64,000 nt of DNA from Panicum virgatum (Eukaryota > Streptophyta > Magnoliopsida > Poales > Poaceae), in NCBI RefSeq assembly GCF_016808335.1, contig NC_053141.1, positions 23,728,640 to 23,792,639 of the forward strand, given 5' to 3'. This document shows, in pieces, positions 12,301-22,486 of the stretch (the stretch's first letter is position 1; each line of letters opens with the position of its first letter). The translations under genes were made by a program, and so were the position numbers. The notes below the pieces were generated by a model. It saw only the letters and a list, made by a program, of their open reading frames with translations. It was not told the origin of the DNA and did no database searches.

Positions 12301-12903
12301 GACTACCTTTTGCACCTTCTCTAAAGTGTCAGGAACACAGTGACCTTCAGGGAGCAAAAGCGAGAACAACCCAATAATAGCTTCTAATGCATTGTTACTA
12401 AGACCATACATGCACTTAATCTGAAATAGCCTGACAATGAAAGATACCTTAGTAGCCTCCTTGCAACTTGGATAAAGTTCCCTCTTTGCCTCTGTTAATA
12501 ATTTAAAGAATGTCTTGGCACTTTCATTCGGCTCCTCAGATTCAGTACCCATGATCTCTCCATGTATCGAACCACGGATTAGTGACTCCATCATATCCTT
12601 TACAGAATCACGGTCACCGGTTCCACCTTCATTGTCAACCCTTTCACTGATGCCCCCAAATGAATCTTTTTCTTCTCCTTCCCCTAGGATAAAACTTTCA
12701 GAAAAGCCTCTATGAAGCAAATGAGATCTAACTTCGTTAACTGTTTTGTAGGACATTGAACGACATCTCGTGCATGGACAGGGTGCCGTTTCTCCTCTCA
12801 GTGTTCCACCAAATTTATGATCTATAAATTTCTTGAAACCTTTTTGCCACTCTTCTTCTTGTTGTGGCAAGCGCATCCGAGACCTATCATTGCCAGAAGA
12901 CAT
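9305..12903 (-). pseudogene. TNP2-type CACTA transposase, disrupted by in-frame stops
   Basis: The catalytic transposase of CACTA elements acts in the nucleus on the element ends. I take ATG 12903 (MSSGNDRSRM) as the start. Domains in order: an N-terminal transposase-associated domain with Cys-rich PCPCTRCRS near 12790, the large Transposase_21 core (CPTCGESRW, TTWPVILIPYNLPPWLC, HNLDVMHIEKNICES), a DUF4218-like part (HDCHVIFQKLLPIAVR, FFDIMMHLPVHL), and after two introns a DUF4216-like part (SWYGVIKKIYAL, LFECDWYDV). Exons: about 10357-12903, 10181-10268, about 9305-10099. Breaks: TGA at 10651-10653 where the family has Trp (CYR-stop-MYPIERYL, same frame on both sides); a probable small deletion near 10378-10400; and TAG at 9497-9499. 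The protein is therefore unlikely to be made full length. Confidence 0.88.
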
Positions 12904-13924
12904 GCTCCCCAATATCTTCAATTAAAATCACACACTAATTAAAGCGATCAAGATCGCCTGCACAAATGACAATGAAAAAGGCATATACTGTAATTAATGA
13001 TCTGCACAACAGATGATGAAATATATAGAGCTGTTCTCATAAATTTCCAATTGGATCTTTAATGCTGATTACATGTACTACATATATCTCAATTCAATTG
13101 GATAACAGTCACTTTATTTAACACACGCACACAAATTGGATGCATGTTTATTTTATTTCCTATTTGATGCATATTGCCTAGAATAACAATCGAACCTCCA
13201 AAATCATAGTCCAGATTTGCATTGAAGCCATGCCCGAGCCCCAACCCTTTGATTATTAATTAGTCTTACTGCTAGCAAATTGCACAACTGTTTTGTACAA
13301 ATCATCAGCCATGAGACATGCATTACTATGAAATAGAAATAAGATCATGAAGCCCCTCACTTCGTCCCTGCTGGTGGCCGAGGTTGAGCTGCACGCCCAC
13401 AAGCAGAGACAGCCGCCGGCCGTGACGACGGTAGAGGAGTCTGCACGCAGCTTGTTCTTCAAGAGATCGAGGTAGGCCCCGGCGCTAGGAGGAAGACGAT
13501 CTGCTGCCCGCCTGCCCGACCGCCGCCTGTTTTCGCCCGTCCGCCCTAGCTCGCGATCCTCCACGCCGATCACGTCCCTCCCGCACGCATCTTTTTTTTC
13601 CTTCTTCAGGCCCACTTGGTTAATTGGGTCGACCCAATTTGACCCACGGCAGTTAACATGACTTATAGTTTGTACATATAGATTGAAATTCGTAAATATA
13701 TCATAATTGAGCTGTGATGTGGTGGTAAGACATGCTTCTTTGGAGGGAGAGGTTGTGGGATCAAATCCCCCTCTCCCCAGATTTTTTAAACAATATTTTT
13801 ATCTCTTGTCTAACATACTATGTACAAAAAATTAATGCCACACATTAGCAAAAAAAAATTCTAAGTTTGATCCTTGAGACCACGGTTCAAGCTCCATGTA
13901 GGTTTTTTTTTCTTCTCATTTTCA
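12904..13924. other. TNP2 upstream region
   Basis: AT-rich DNA with a GC-rich island at 13370-13600, upstream of the minus-strand TNP2 start; it is the likely promoter and leader. The open frame across the island looks like leader sequence. I see no other gene, apart from the tRNA-like stretch at 13709-13782. Confidence 0.4.
13709..13782 (+). repeat. Second tRNA-like (SINE-head-like) sequence
   Basis: GTGGTGGTAAGACATG resembles an A box, and GGGATCAAATCCCCCTC resembles a B box and T-arm. A T-rich tail follows (13783-13805). The layout matches 6166-6231. A related but more decayed piece (ACGGTTCAAGCTCC) follows at about 13882. Confidence 0.4.
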
Positions 13925-14456
13925 GTTATTGTTCCACATCTATTGTGGAGCAATGTAGCCACATCTATTGCAACGACCCAAACAACCATATAGCAACAAA
14001 AAAAGTTTAGTGGCAATATCATGTTCTTTCTTGCAACCACTTATGTCTTTAGTTGCAGTATACCCACTAGTTTTGCAACACAGTACATTGGTGGCAATAT
14101 TATTTATGAGTCGTGGCAATATCATGTTCTTTCTTGCAACCACTTATGTATTTAGTTGCAATATGGCCACTAGGTTTGCAACAAAACACATTGGTGGCAA
14201 CATTATTTACGAATCGCAATGACTCTAAGTTTTGTGGCAAAAACACTTATATACTGCAACGAAAACAATCTTTATGACAACACCAACCTAATTGTGGCAA
14301 AAACATCATCTTCTCACAACCAAGTTTCTGATGGTGGCAAGAGCATCAATGTTTTGCAACCAAATTATACAATGGATGCAATAGCACCTATATAATGCAA
14401 CTAAATCGGTGTAGTTGCAAAGGTTTCTGTGGCAATAGGCCTAAAATCTAGTAGTG
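13925..14456. repeat. CACTA subterminal repeats (5' side) and terminal inverted repeat
   Basis: Repeated TTGCAAC, GTGGCAATA and related motifs run from about 13945 to 14436 and mirror those at 1-760. One long motif, a GTGGCAATAT stretch continuing to ATGTTCTTTCTTGCAAC, occurs twice (about 14010 and 14113). The element ends at 14456 with the inverted CACTACTAG terminus. Confidence 0.85.
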
Positions 14457-17400
14457 AGCACAGTCCTTAACGAGTCCAACGTAGTTTTATAAACACTTTG
14501 TTGAGCAAATCTTTTATTCCAAAAGCAGTTTTAAGGTTCAACGTAACCTCTGGTGTGTATGTTTTGGCTCTGATACTAGTTGTGGCAGAACCGTCTAAAT
14601 TAATCCGGCTCAAGTGTGCTAACCATTACCATTTTAGATGAAATGGTTAACACGCACTTTAAATGGAGTAATCTGACAGTCTGTCGGGTAAAATCCCGAT
14701 GCAACCACTGTATTTTTGATCGAAGCAACATACCTCACACGATGGTGAGACCAGAGATTACAATAGCCATAGATTTTACTATTCAAACTTCAATAGTAAA
14801 TGTTATTACAAACTGAGTTTGAGAATTCAAACAGGGTACCTCAGAAATTTGAAAGTAGATAAATTCTTCAGAGTTTATAAACAACGGAAAAAAATGACCA
14901 CTAGCGACGATATATGACATCATGATGAAGCCCGTACATGATGTCAATCTCACCAAGCATCCAAAATTTACTTGAAAACAAATTCACAAGCAAGACTGAG
15001 TATACTAATACTCAGCAAGGCTGACCCGACTAAGGGTATTTAATATCCCTTTAACTAGACATGCAAGGCTTGTGAGGGCTCTGGGGTTTATTTTGCTGAA
15101 AAGCAACAAAAAGTAAGTCCTTAATTTTAAGTTTTAGCTTTTAGATTCTAGTTTTATTTATCATTCTAGGTAAGCACCTATCTATACAAACATGGTAGAG
15201 GAAATTAATTGCATTCAACAAGATTGAATGTCATAATTGTTCCACTTCTTACTCTATGTGGCAAAGGGATCAAGCAGTCTCAATTTCCGCGAGAAACGGA
15301 CGATTCTGAATCAAATTTCCAACCTTGCAAGGGTAAACCTAACACACATGCTTGGAGTACAATCGAGTCACTCCCAAGCAATCGTTTGCTTCTCATTCCG
15401 GTTCATGGATCAGGGCCACTCTCCCCAACTACAGGGAACAGTCCACATCCCTGCACCCGTGGTGTTGCGCAACAAAAATAAACTTCCAACATAATTTAAC
15501 TTCCTATCTCTAAGAGAGAGTGGAAGGTATGTCCATTTGCCTGGCCGATCAGTTACTAGGCTTACCGCGTACCATATTTATGGCATGTGGCTAGTACTTT
15601 CAAACGCTTAACCACCGCTACCACACACTGCGGCCTTAGCAATTTTCATCAACACAGATGGATTTCAACATTAATCTCGTAACCAAATCCGTCCATGGTC
15701 CTTACAGTGATTGCAAGAAATAAATAGTCAACTCCTATAAAGCTCGCGAGTGACAGGCAATCACTCGACTTTTACCGGTCCTGTTAGCATAGCATCTATT
15801 TCCGACTCAGCTTCTAGTATTCAATCAATAGGTACCTAGAATTATGCATCTAAGGTTTTCATTCAACTCCAATAACTTAAATGCATAAATAAATAGTAAC
15901 AATAAGTTGCATAATTTAAAATAATAGGATTATGCACTGGAGCTTGCCTTCAGTGCCATCTATAGGGTCCCTAGCTTTTGGCTCTAGGTTCGGGACTTCA
16001 GTTAATTCCGCAACGTTGGCCTGGGCTTCAGAAATATCCCCGTCTAGTTCCTGGATGAGTTCGTATGTTTCATCTACTAGCGATGTTGTTTCTATATGAA
16101 ATGCAGTAGTTGGAATTAGTGAAGTGCTTGAGTATAGCTTTTCTTCACTATCAAGTTGTAATTTAATAATCAAACAATGGACCTAAACTGGCCAAAAACC
16201 GGCTATGTTCCAGTTCTAAGTTAATCACTAAAAATAAAATAAAATTAAAACTACCCAAACAATATGTATTTGTAGAGAGGATATGCATTTGAAACTTAGT
16301 GAGTATGTTACACTATGCAAGAGTAGCTTTTAGTAATATTTGCAGGAATTTCCATGGACAAAAATTATTATTCATGAATTAAAACTAAAACTCGTGGTTA
16401 AATTTAAACCTAAATCTGACAGTGCTAAAACTCTCCCAAAAATTACCATAAACTACTTGTAATCAGTAGAGCCCATGGTAAAAAGATGACCCTAAGAAAC
16501 TAACAAAACATGCTTTAATAAAATAATAAGTGCAAAAGCTAGAATTAAACAAAGTACATGAAATCACAAGCAAAAGTCAGGCATTAGGACTACAAATTTT
16601 ACACAAGAACATATATAGCACATAGGTTACATGGTTCAAAGATCAAGTCCAGCACATCTATGGTTCAAGAGATAAAAATAAAACACTCATTTCCTAATAT
16701 TTAATCTATAGCACAAACCAAAGGGATTCAATACAACTCACAAAAACAAACTTGTAGAGCTTGGTTTAAGGAGTCCAGAATAGTTGAGTTTGTATTTATC
16801 TGAATTTTCTATAATTTTCTAGAATTTTCCAAAGTTCACTGAAAAAGATTGAAAGGGGTTTGTTTCTTTTGTAGAAAGGACCCTGGGAAAACTTGAATCA
16901 AAGCAATTAGGTCCTTGACCCAAGGAAGAAGAAGGCGGAGAGGGGATCGGCCAAATTCCAGCGAGGGAGGTCGCCGGCGGCGAGGGCCAAGGGGCCAGGG
17001 AGCACGAGTGGTTCATGGCGCACCTAATGGAGGGTTTGGGTTGGGCGCGGGATGGCCGGAGGTTGCTCGTCGGCGATGGGTAGTGCGCGGCGGCGGGGGA
17101 CGCTTGTCGGCGGTGCGCTCCGGTGAGGGATTGGTAGGATTGAGGGGCTGGTTTGCTTCACGGAGTCAAGGTGAAGCGGATTAGGGGGTTGTGGTGGTCG
17201 AGGTAGGTCTAGACCAGTGGGTCCACAGTGAGCAGGGCTCGCCGGCGTGGTAGAAGGGGTGACAGAGGCTATGCCATAGATAGAGCCCGGCCAGGGCTAT
17301 TTATAGCCAAAGGAGGGGGAGGATGAGCACTCAGGGGAGGGGATAAGCTCCTCCAGGCTGTGGGCGAGCTCCCAGCGGCGGAGCTGGTTCTCTAGGGGGG

Positions 17401-17970
17401 CGGCGAGGTGGCGGGGTGTGGCGGCGTGGAGCGCTTGCGAGAAGCCAGTAGGGGTGGCTTGGGTGGCGGCGAGGAGTGGCGTTCGACGCGTGGAGGCGGC
17501 GAGACGGTGAGGGCGGCGGCGCCCCTGTTTCGGCAGAGGAAGGAAGAAAAAGGGTAGGTAGGGGTGGTTTTTGTAATTTTCCAAAATCTCAGGGACCCAA
17601 ATGAAAAGTAAAATTTCTCATTGATCTAGGGCTCAGATGAAAAGTGTTCAACATGAAAGTTGTGTAACTTTGCAAGATCTACAACTTTCATGTTGAGCAA
17701 AAACTAACTAGGTCAAAGGATTTGAAATTATTTTAAAATCCATCACTTCTTTTAAATGCAAACGAACACAACTTAAATTTTAAAATTTCATGGGTAACCC
17801 TAAGCATAAAATATACCTTTTTATGAGGCTAAACGTGAAAAACAAAATATGCACTTTAACCCCTCACAAAATTTGAAATTTTGCCTTATGCAAAACTATT
17901 TTGAAATTCCAGGTTGCCATGTTGCCTTATCATTTTCCCAGTCGTTTGTTAGACCAAGTTCATTTGACTC
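14457..17970 (-). mobile_element. LTR retrotransposon H: primer-binding site and LTR, minus orientation
   Basis: The plus-strand text GGCTCTGATACTAGT at 14566-14580 is, read in reverse, a one-mismatch match to the initiator-Met tRNA primer-binding site TGGTATCAGAGCC. Immediately right, TGTGGCAGAACC at 14581 is the inner end of an LTR (reading ...GCCACA on the minus strand). The LTR runs rightward for about 3.4 kb. It contains a minus-strand TATA box (17298-17307) and GC-rich leader sequence (16915-17540). H's internal region to the left is cut by the CACTA insertion. The outer LTR end near 17.96 kb was not resolved. The long LTR with a Met primer site suggests a Ty3/gypsy Del/Tekay type. Confidence 0.6.
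17298..17307 (-). promoter_or_regulatory. TATA box of the H LTR
   Basis: Minus-strand CTATAAATAG lies just upstream (in the minus direction) of the GC-rich leader of LTR H. Confidence 0.55.
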
Positions 17971-17974
17971 TAAA

Positions 17975-18275
17975 GTCACGGCGCCCATCCCCCGAGCAGG
18001 GTAGCTGGCGAGTTGCAGAGACACGCCGAGTAGTAGCGGTGCCCAGCCCCTGAGCAGGGTAACTGGCGGAGTCGCGCAGACACGCCGAGTAGTAGCGGCG
18101 CCCAGCTCTCAAGCAGAGTCGCTGGCGGAGTCACAGAGACAGGCCGAATAGTAGCGGCGCCCAGCCCCCGAGCAGGGTCGCTGGCAGAGTCGCGGAGACA
18201 CGCTGAGTAGTAGTGGTGCCCAGCCCCCGAGCAGGGTCACTGGCGGAGTCGCGGAGACATGTCGAGTGGTCTAGT
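17975..18275. repeat. 58-59-bp tandem repeat, five units
   Basis: GAGCAGGGT-type anchors occur at 17994, 18052, 18111, 18170 and 18229. Each unit has the form GGCGCCCAGCCCCCGAGCAG, then GGTCGCTGGCGGAGTCGCG, then GAGACACGCCGAGTAGTAG. The array lies just upstream of the Transposase_28-like gene. It is continuous, with no spacers, so it is not a CRISPR array. Confidence 0.85.
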
Positions 18276-18571
18276 CATCCCGATAATTTGTGTTTTTACT
18301 GTTGGTCTTGACCACAACGGGTTGAAAGTTACTGTTGGGGGCCCGCTCCTTGTCGAGTACGACTTGGGCGGTTTCTGGAAAGTCGATTCAAATTCTGTAT
18401 AATCTTCGGGGTTGCCGTTGCGCACACATCCGATCCTCTTTATAAGGGGAAGGGCCCGGCCTGCGGAGGGCTACCCGTTCCTTGGCCTTCCTATACTTGC
18501 CTTCTTGCCTCCTTGCCATCAGCCATCTTCTCCACTCCTCCGTAGATCCGATCCGCACGCAGCCACCCGGA

Positions 18572-20727
18572 ATGTCCTGCGCCTTGCAGAAGTCTTCCTC
18601 CTCCGCGTCAGGGAGCGCTGGTGATGTGCTGCCACCATCAAAGGCGTTGGCACCGTGTACCCTGTGGGAGGAGGACATTCAGGATCTGGTCGAGCGTGGC
18701 CTCCTCCCCGAGAAGGAGATCTCGGGGTGGAAGTGCTATTATGGGGAGGACTTCCCGACAGAGGACCGCACAGAGACGGTGGTCTTCCGGTGCTTCTACG
18801 AGAAGGGCTTCGCCTTGCCCGCGGGGCCTTCTTCCGTGTGCTCCTTTTCTTCTATAGGCTTGAGGAAACTCATCTTAAGCCAAACTCCATCGCACAGATC
18901 GCGATCTTCATTCACCTGTGCGAGGCGTACCTAGGTATCGCCCCGCACTTCAACCTGTGGCGGGCGCTGTACCATATGAAGGGGTACCCATCGAATGCCC
19001 GCCGCAATGTAGTGGGCGGTGCTTCCTTCTCTCTGCGCCAGGGCCGCTTGTACCCGGCCCTGGAGCTCCGCGACAGCAACAAGGGGTGGAACAAGGAGTG
19101 GTTCGTGATGTCGAACCCGGCTCCTTGTCTGCCTGCTCACACCGGCCGCGCACCGGAGTACTGCGCATGCTGGGAAGAGCTGCTGACTGAGGAGGAGATG
19201 GTCCAAGTGATGCTCCTCCTCAACGAGATTGCCGACCTATTGGCCCAGGGGCAGACAGGCGCCGTGGTGGCCCTGTCCTTTAGTAAACGCCTGGTGTAGC
19301 CGTTTCAGGACAGGGTGCGACCCGGCTTTGAGTACTGGGGTCGATAGGACCCGACCCAGGGGTAGAACCGAAAGGTCCACCGGGAAGAAGCTTCGAACTG
19401 GGCCACTCGCATGATGCAGGGGGCGATTGGCTTCAAAGGGTGCCCGAAGGCACATTGCTTGAAGCGGCCGACCAGAGCCATAAGTATTCTCTGCTTTTCC
19501 AAGTGATTCTATATTTATTTCGAGTTGTTCTGTTCTGCTCCAGAGTTGTTTTCGTCATGCTTTCCATGCGTAGCGCACCCATTGGGTTGTAATCAACTCA
19601 GAATGTCTTCTCCTTTGTAGGCGAAAGTCTTGGAGTACTGGTCTCTCGCTCCCCTGCTAGAGGGGGATGTTGGGAAGAACGCTGCTACCCCGGTCAATCT
19701 GAAGGAGCCGGAGGCAGTGGATTTGGAGGTGTCGTCCGACTCGTTCGTTGGGGGCGAGTCAGACGTTCAAGTGATAGGGGCCTCTGTCCCTCCGCATCCA
19801 TCCGCATCGGGGCGGCGAAGGAGGAGGCAAGCCATACGGAAGGTCTCGGCCTCCAAGGCCTGCATGAGTGGAGCCCTACCCAGGGGGACCTTTGCCGCCA
19901 CCTCGAGATCGGGGAGTAAAGAGATGGGGGTGGAGGACGCCCCCTAGCTGTTCGGCGAAGGCGCTGATGCCGGCACCACCCGAGCAGAGGAGGAGGTAGC
20001 GCTGGGGCTAACGCGCATGGGTTGCGTCGGGTCACCCCTGCTCATGGCCCGGTCATAGCCGCCTGCCGTGCCGTTGAAGCTGACATTCAACATGCGCCGC
20101 AGCGGGGGGTAAGCAGATCTTGATTGCAGTCCTTTTTGTTTGCCTTGAATCTTGAATTGCTCCTTGACATTGAGAAATTGTCGAATTCGCAGGAAGAGGA
20201 ACCTGGAGGAGTCCGCTGATGAGACCCGTCGGGTCGAGGCGGCTACATCCCCTCCGTCGGTGGGTAGCCCACCACGGGTCCGCGCTCGCCGGGAGGCGGC
20301 GCAGGATGAGGAAGAGGTGGCCGCGGAGATTGGGCGGTCGGCGGGGGAGATGCAGACGCCTCCCGCGTCGCCGCCGAGTCCAACGCAGGAGAGCCCAGCA
20401 AGGGAGCTGTTCCCAGCTGGCCGGGAACAAGCGCTGCCTGGGGCCGACCCCGTGGAGCAGCTGGAGGCCGGGCGCGAGGAGGCCGCCGGTTTGGCGAAAG
20501 AGGTCCTAGCCGCTCGGGGTGAGATACTGTTCTCTTCCCGTGTAGCTTTCCTGCGCAGGCATTGCTTCATTGCTGATTGCATTTTCTTGTTAGTCCCTGG
20601 CCGGCCTGAGCCAGCGAGCCGCTGAGAGTCTACGGGGGGTGCCGGCCGCGGACGGCCGACTCGAGCATCTCGAGTCCTGGCTGGCCGAGCTGGAGGCGCG
20701 GAACTGCCTACTGGAGAAGCAGCGGGT
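18572..20727 (+). pseudogene. Transposase_28-type ('putative gypsy type transposon') gene, broken and cut by element B
   Basis: The start is ATG 18572 (MSCALQKSS). The conserved core runs [30 protein letters not shown], then [32 protein letters not shown] and SNKGWNKEWFVMSNP. This is the PF04195-like domain found in accessory, usually antisense, genes of plant gypsy elements; its function is unknown. Introns split off a Glu/Ala-rich coiled-coil tail at about 19620-19945, 20190-20520 and 20595-20727. Breaks: a 1-nt deletion near 18832-18838, and TAG stops at 19297, 19345 and 19363 that each fit a CAG codon, with further stops near 19945 and 20056. Element B then truncates the gene at 20728. 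The parent element was not delimited. Confidence 0.75.
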
Positions 20728-22474
20728 TGTTTGTGTTTCTTATGCTCAATAGAATATAGATTCCGCAAGCGCACAGAATCACCGCTGTAGCACTTCACCA
20801 TAGAGTATTTCAGGGTATCGTAATTTTCCTCAGGGAAGCAATATGGACAAAGAGTATCGAAGAATGGAATGATAAGCTTAACTAGAGATATCAACCGACT
20901 AACTTAGTGGGGGTAAGCTTGATATGATAGATAAGATAATGGCCAACGATGACCGTCTGACACAGGAGACTCTAATCCTTAGAGTGGTAACCAGCTGGGA
21001 GGACAACGAGCGAGAAAGACTCCTAAAACACTTCTAAACTTATCGGGAACGTAGAGCTTACGTCGGCAGCCTCAGGGAAGGACTCAGACTAGGGTGAGAA
21101 GGGAGTCCAATGGTAGTCGGCACTACTGCTATGAAAGCAGTAGTTTCTAACTAGTTATGGGGAACGTAGAGCTTACTTCGGCGGCCTCAGGGAAGGATTC
21201 AGACTGGGGTGAGAAGGGAGTCCAACGGAGTAAGCACTACTGCTATGAAAGTACCCGAACGTGATGGACTACGAGGGACGGACAGGGCTGTCACCATCTG
21301 CCGCCTACCACAACGGTACCGTGGGGGTGGAACACACTTTCTAGCTAACACTAAACTCGAACACCACGTCCGTACTCGGTGTTAGGATTTCTCTTGACAC
21401 GTTCAAGACAAATCCCCCTCAAACCTAGGGACCTAACTTGAGTTCCCTAGTCCGAGCGAGAAAACCCGTAAGGTAAGATCTCGATAAACTAGAAAAATAC
21501 AAAGCCTAGGTTAAAGGAATTACTTCTGCACACAAGTATGATAACTTGAGAAGATAAATAAATGCATAAAGTAAAGCTGACTCGAAAAGATAAAGAAGAT
21601 AACTATATTGATAAATGTCAAAGGAAAAGATACAAGAGCTTATACCGACTTCCGATGACGACTCCGGAATCCCGAGACAAGCTCGACTCGACTCTAACTC
21701 CCAACTACCTAACCTACTCTAGAAGGGAAAAGTGAGAAGAGAACTCCTTTTGGTGTGTGTTGAGAGTGAGGGTGTTGCTCTCTATTTATAGTGCTCCAAG
21801 GTCGGTACGAGGTGGGTGCGTGTGTTGTAAGCAACTAGGATGGTTGATGTAACTTCCACGCGAAGTTGGGCACAAGATGCTGCAAAGTGGGGCTGGCCAG
21901 CCTCCCCTAGGCCGGCCGGCCTGGGATTTCCTCCGTTTGGCGCTGACCTTCTCGTGGATGCTCCTGATCTCCTCCTGGTGTCGGGGTAGGTTGCGTTGGT
22001 TCAAAGCTGAAAATTGCAGGCCGGCCGGCCTCCCCTAGGCTGGCCGGCCTGGAGTTGGCACATCTCGGCCCTCCGTTTCACCGACACATTGATCAAAGGG
22101 TGCATGAATTCCATAGTGGTGCTTCGGCCCAAAAGATCAGGGTAAGTGTTGCAGGTTGGTCCTTTAATCCATATGCTAGGCCTTTCGGTTCATTTCATCA
22201 AACCAACTTGCAATCCTTGGTTTGGAGACTCTGTAAACATGTATCTTCACTCCTGTACTGAAGGCGGGGCACACTTAGTTGAGGTGCCAGGCCGGCCGGC
22301 CTGGGTTTTTGCCCATTTTTCCTAATTTTTGGTATATAATCTCCTACAACCACAACTCATCCAAAACTTGTTGCACTTGTTAGAAATAAACAAAATATGC
22401 ATGGAACATGGTGTAAGGCTCATGTTATACCCGATAAGTTGATGGCCAAAAATGGGAAATAATGGCCGTCAACA
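20728..22474 (-). repeat. Left (3') LTR of element B
   Basis: It runs from TGTTTGTG to GTCAACA and is 1747 bp long. It contains a minus-strand TATA box at 21782-21791 and three GC-rich blocks with the palindromic core GGCCGGCCGGCC (about 21910, 22020, 22289). Compared with the right LTR, it has an internal duplication of about 100 bp (21046-21146 and 21160-21250). Confidence 0.85.
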
Positions 22475-22486
22475 CCCCCCCCCCCC
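22475..22486 (-). other. Polypurine tract of element B
   Basis: A run of 12 C on the plus strand (12 G on the minus strand) directly abuts the 3' LTR. This is the expected place for plus-strand primer formation in a minus-oriented element. Confidence 0.75.

Larger units (their letters stand above)
1..14456 (-). mobile_element. CACTA (En/Spm) DNA transposon, 5' portion; other end outside the window
   Basis: The right end reads CTAGTAGTG at 14448-14456, whose reverse complement CACTACTAG is the classic CACTA terminus. Next to it, and at the left edge of the window, lie dense subterminal repeats with TTGCAA/GGCAA cores. Two minus-strand genes lie between them in the usual order: a TNP2-type transposase (9305-12903) and a second gene with a Transposase_24-like domain (1075-5814). 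The element therefore reads right to left, and its 3' terminus is left of position 1. It is at least 14.4 kb long. It lies in the leader of retrotransposon H, 124 bp from H's LTR. The 3-bp target duplication cannot be checked because the far end is missing. Confidence 0.9.

Noticed and set aside
13256..13615. A 119-residue minus-strand frame upstream of TNP2
   Set aside because: A GC island in the presumed leader with no recognisable domain and no splice link to TNP2 that I could find.
16915..17584. Gly/Arg-rich open frames on both strands
   Set aside because: Transcribed leader region of LTR H next to its TATA box; composition artefact.
17975..18275. CRISPR-like array
   Set aside because: The 59-bp units are directly joined without unique spacers, and the context is a plant retroelement.
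20053..20894. Minus-strand frames of 125 and 316 residues
   Set aside because: They are antisense shadows of the Transposase_28-type gene's GC-rich exons, and the longer one crosses the LTR B junction.
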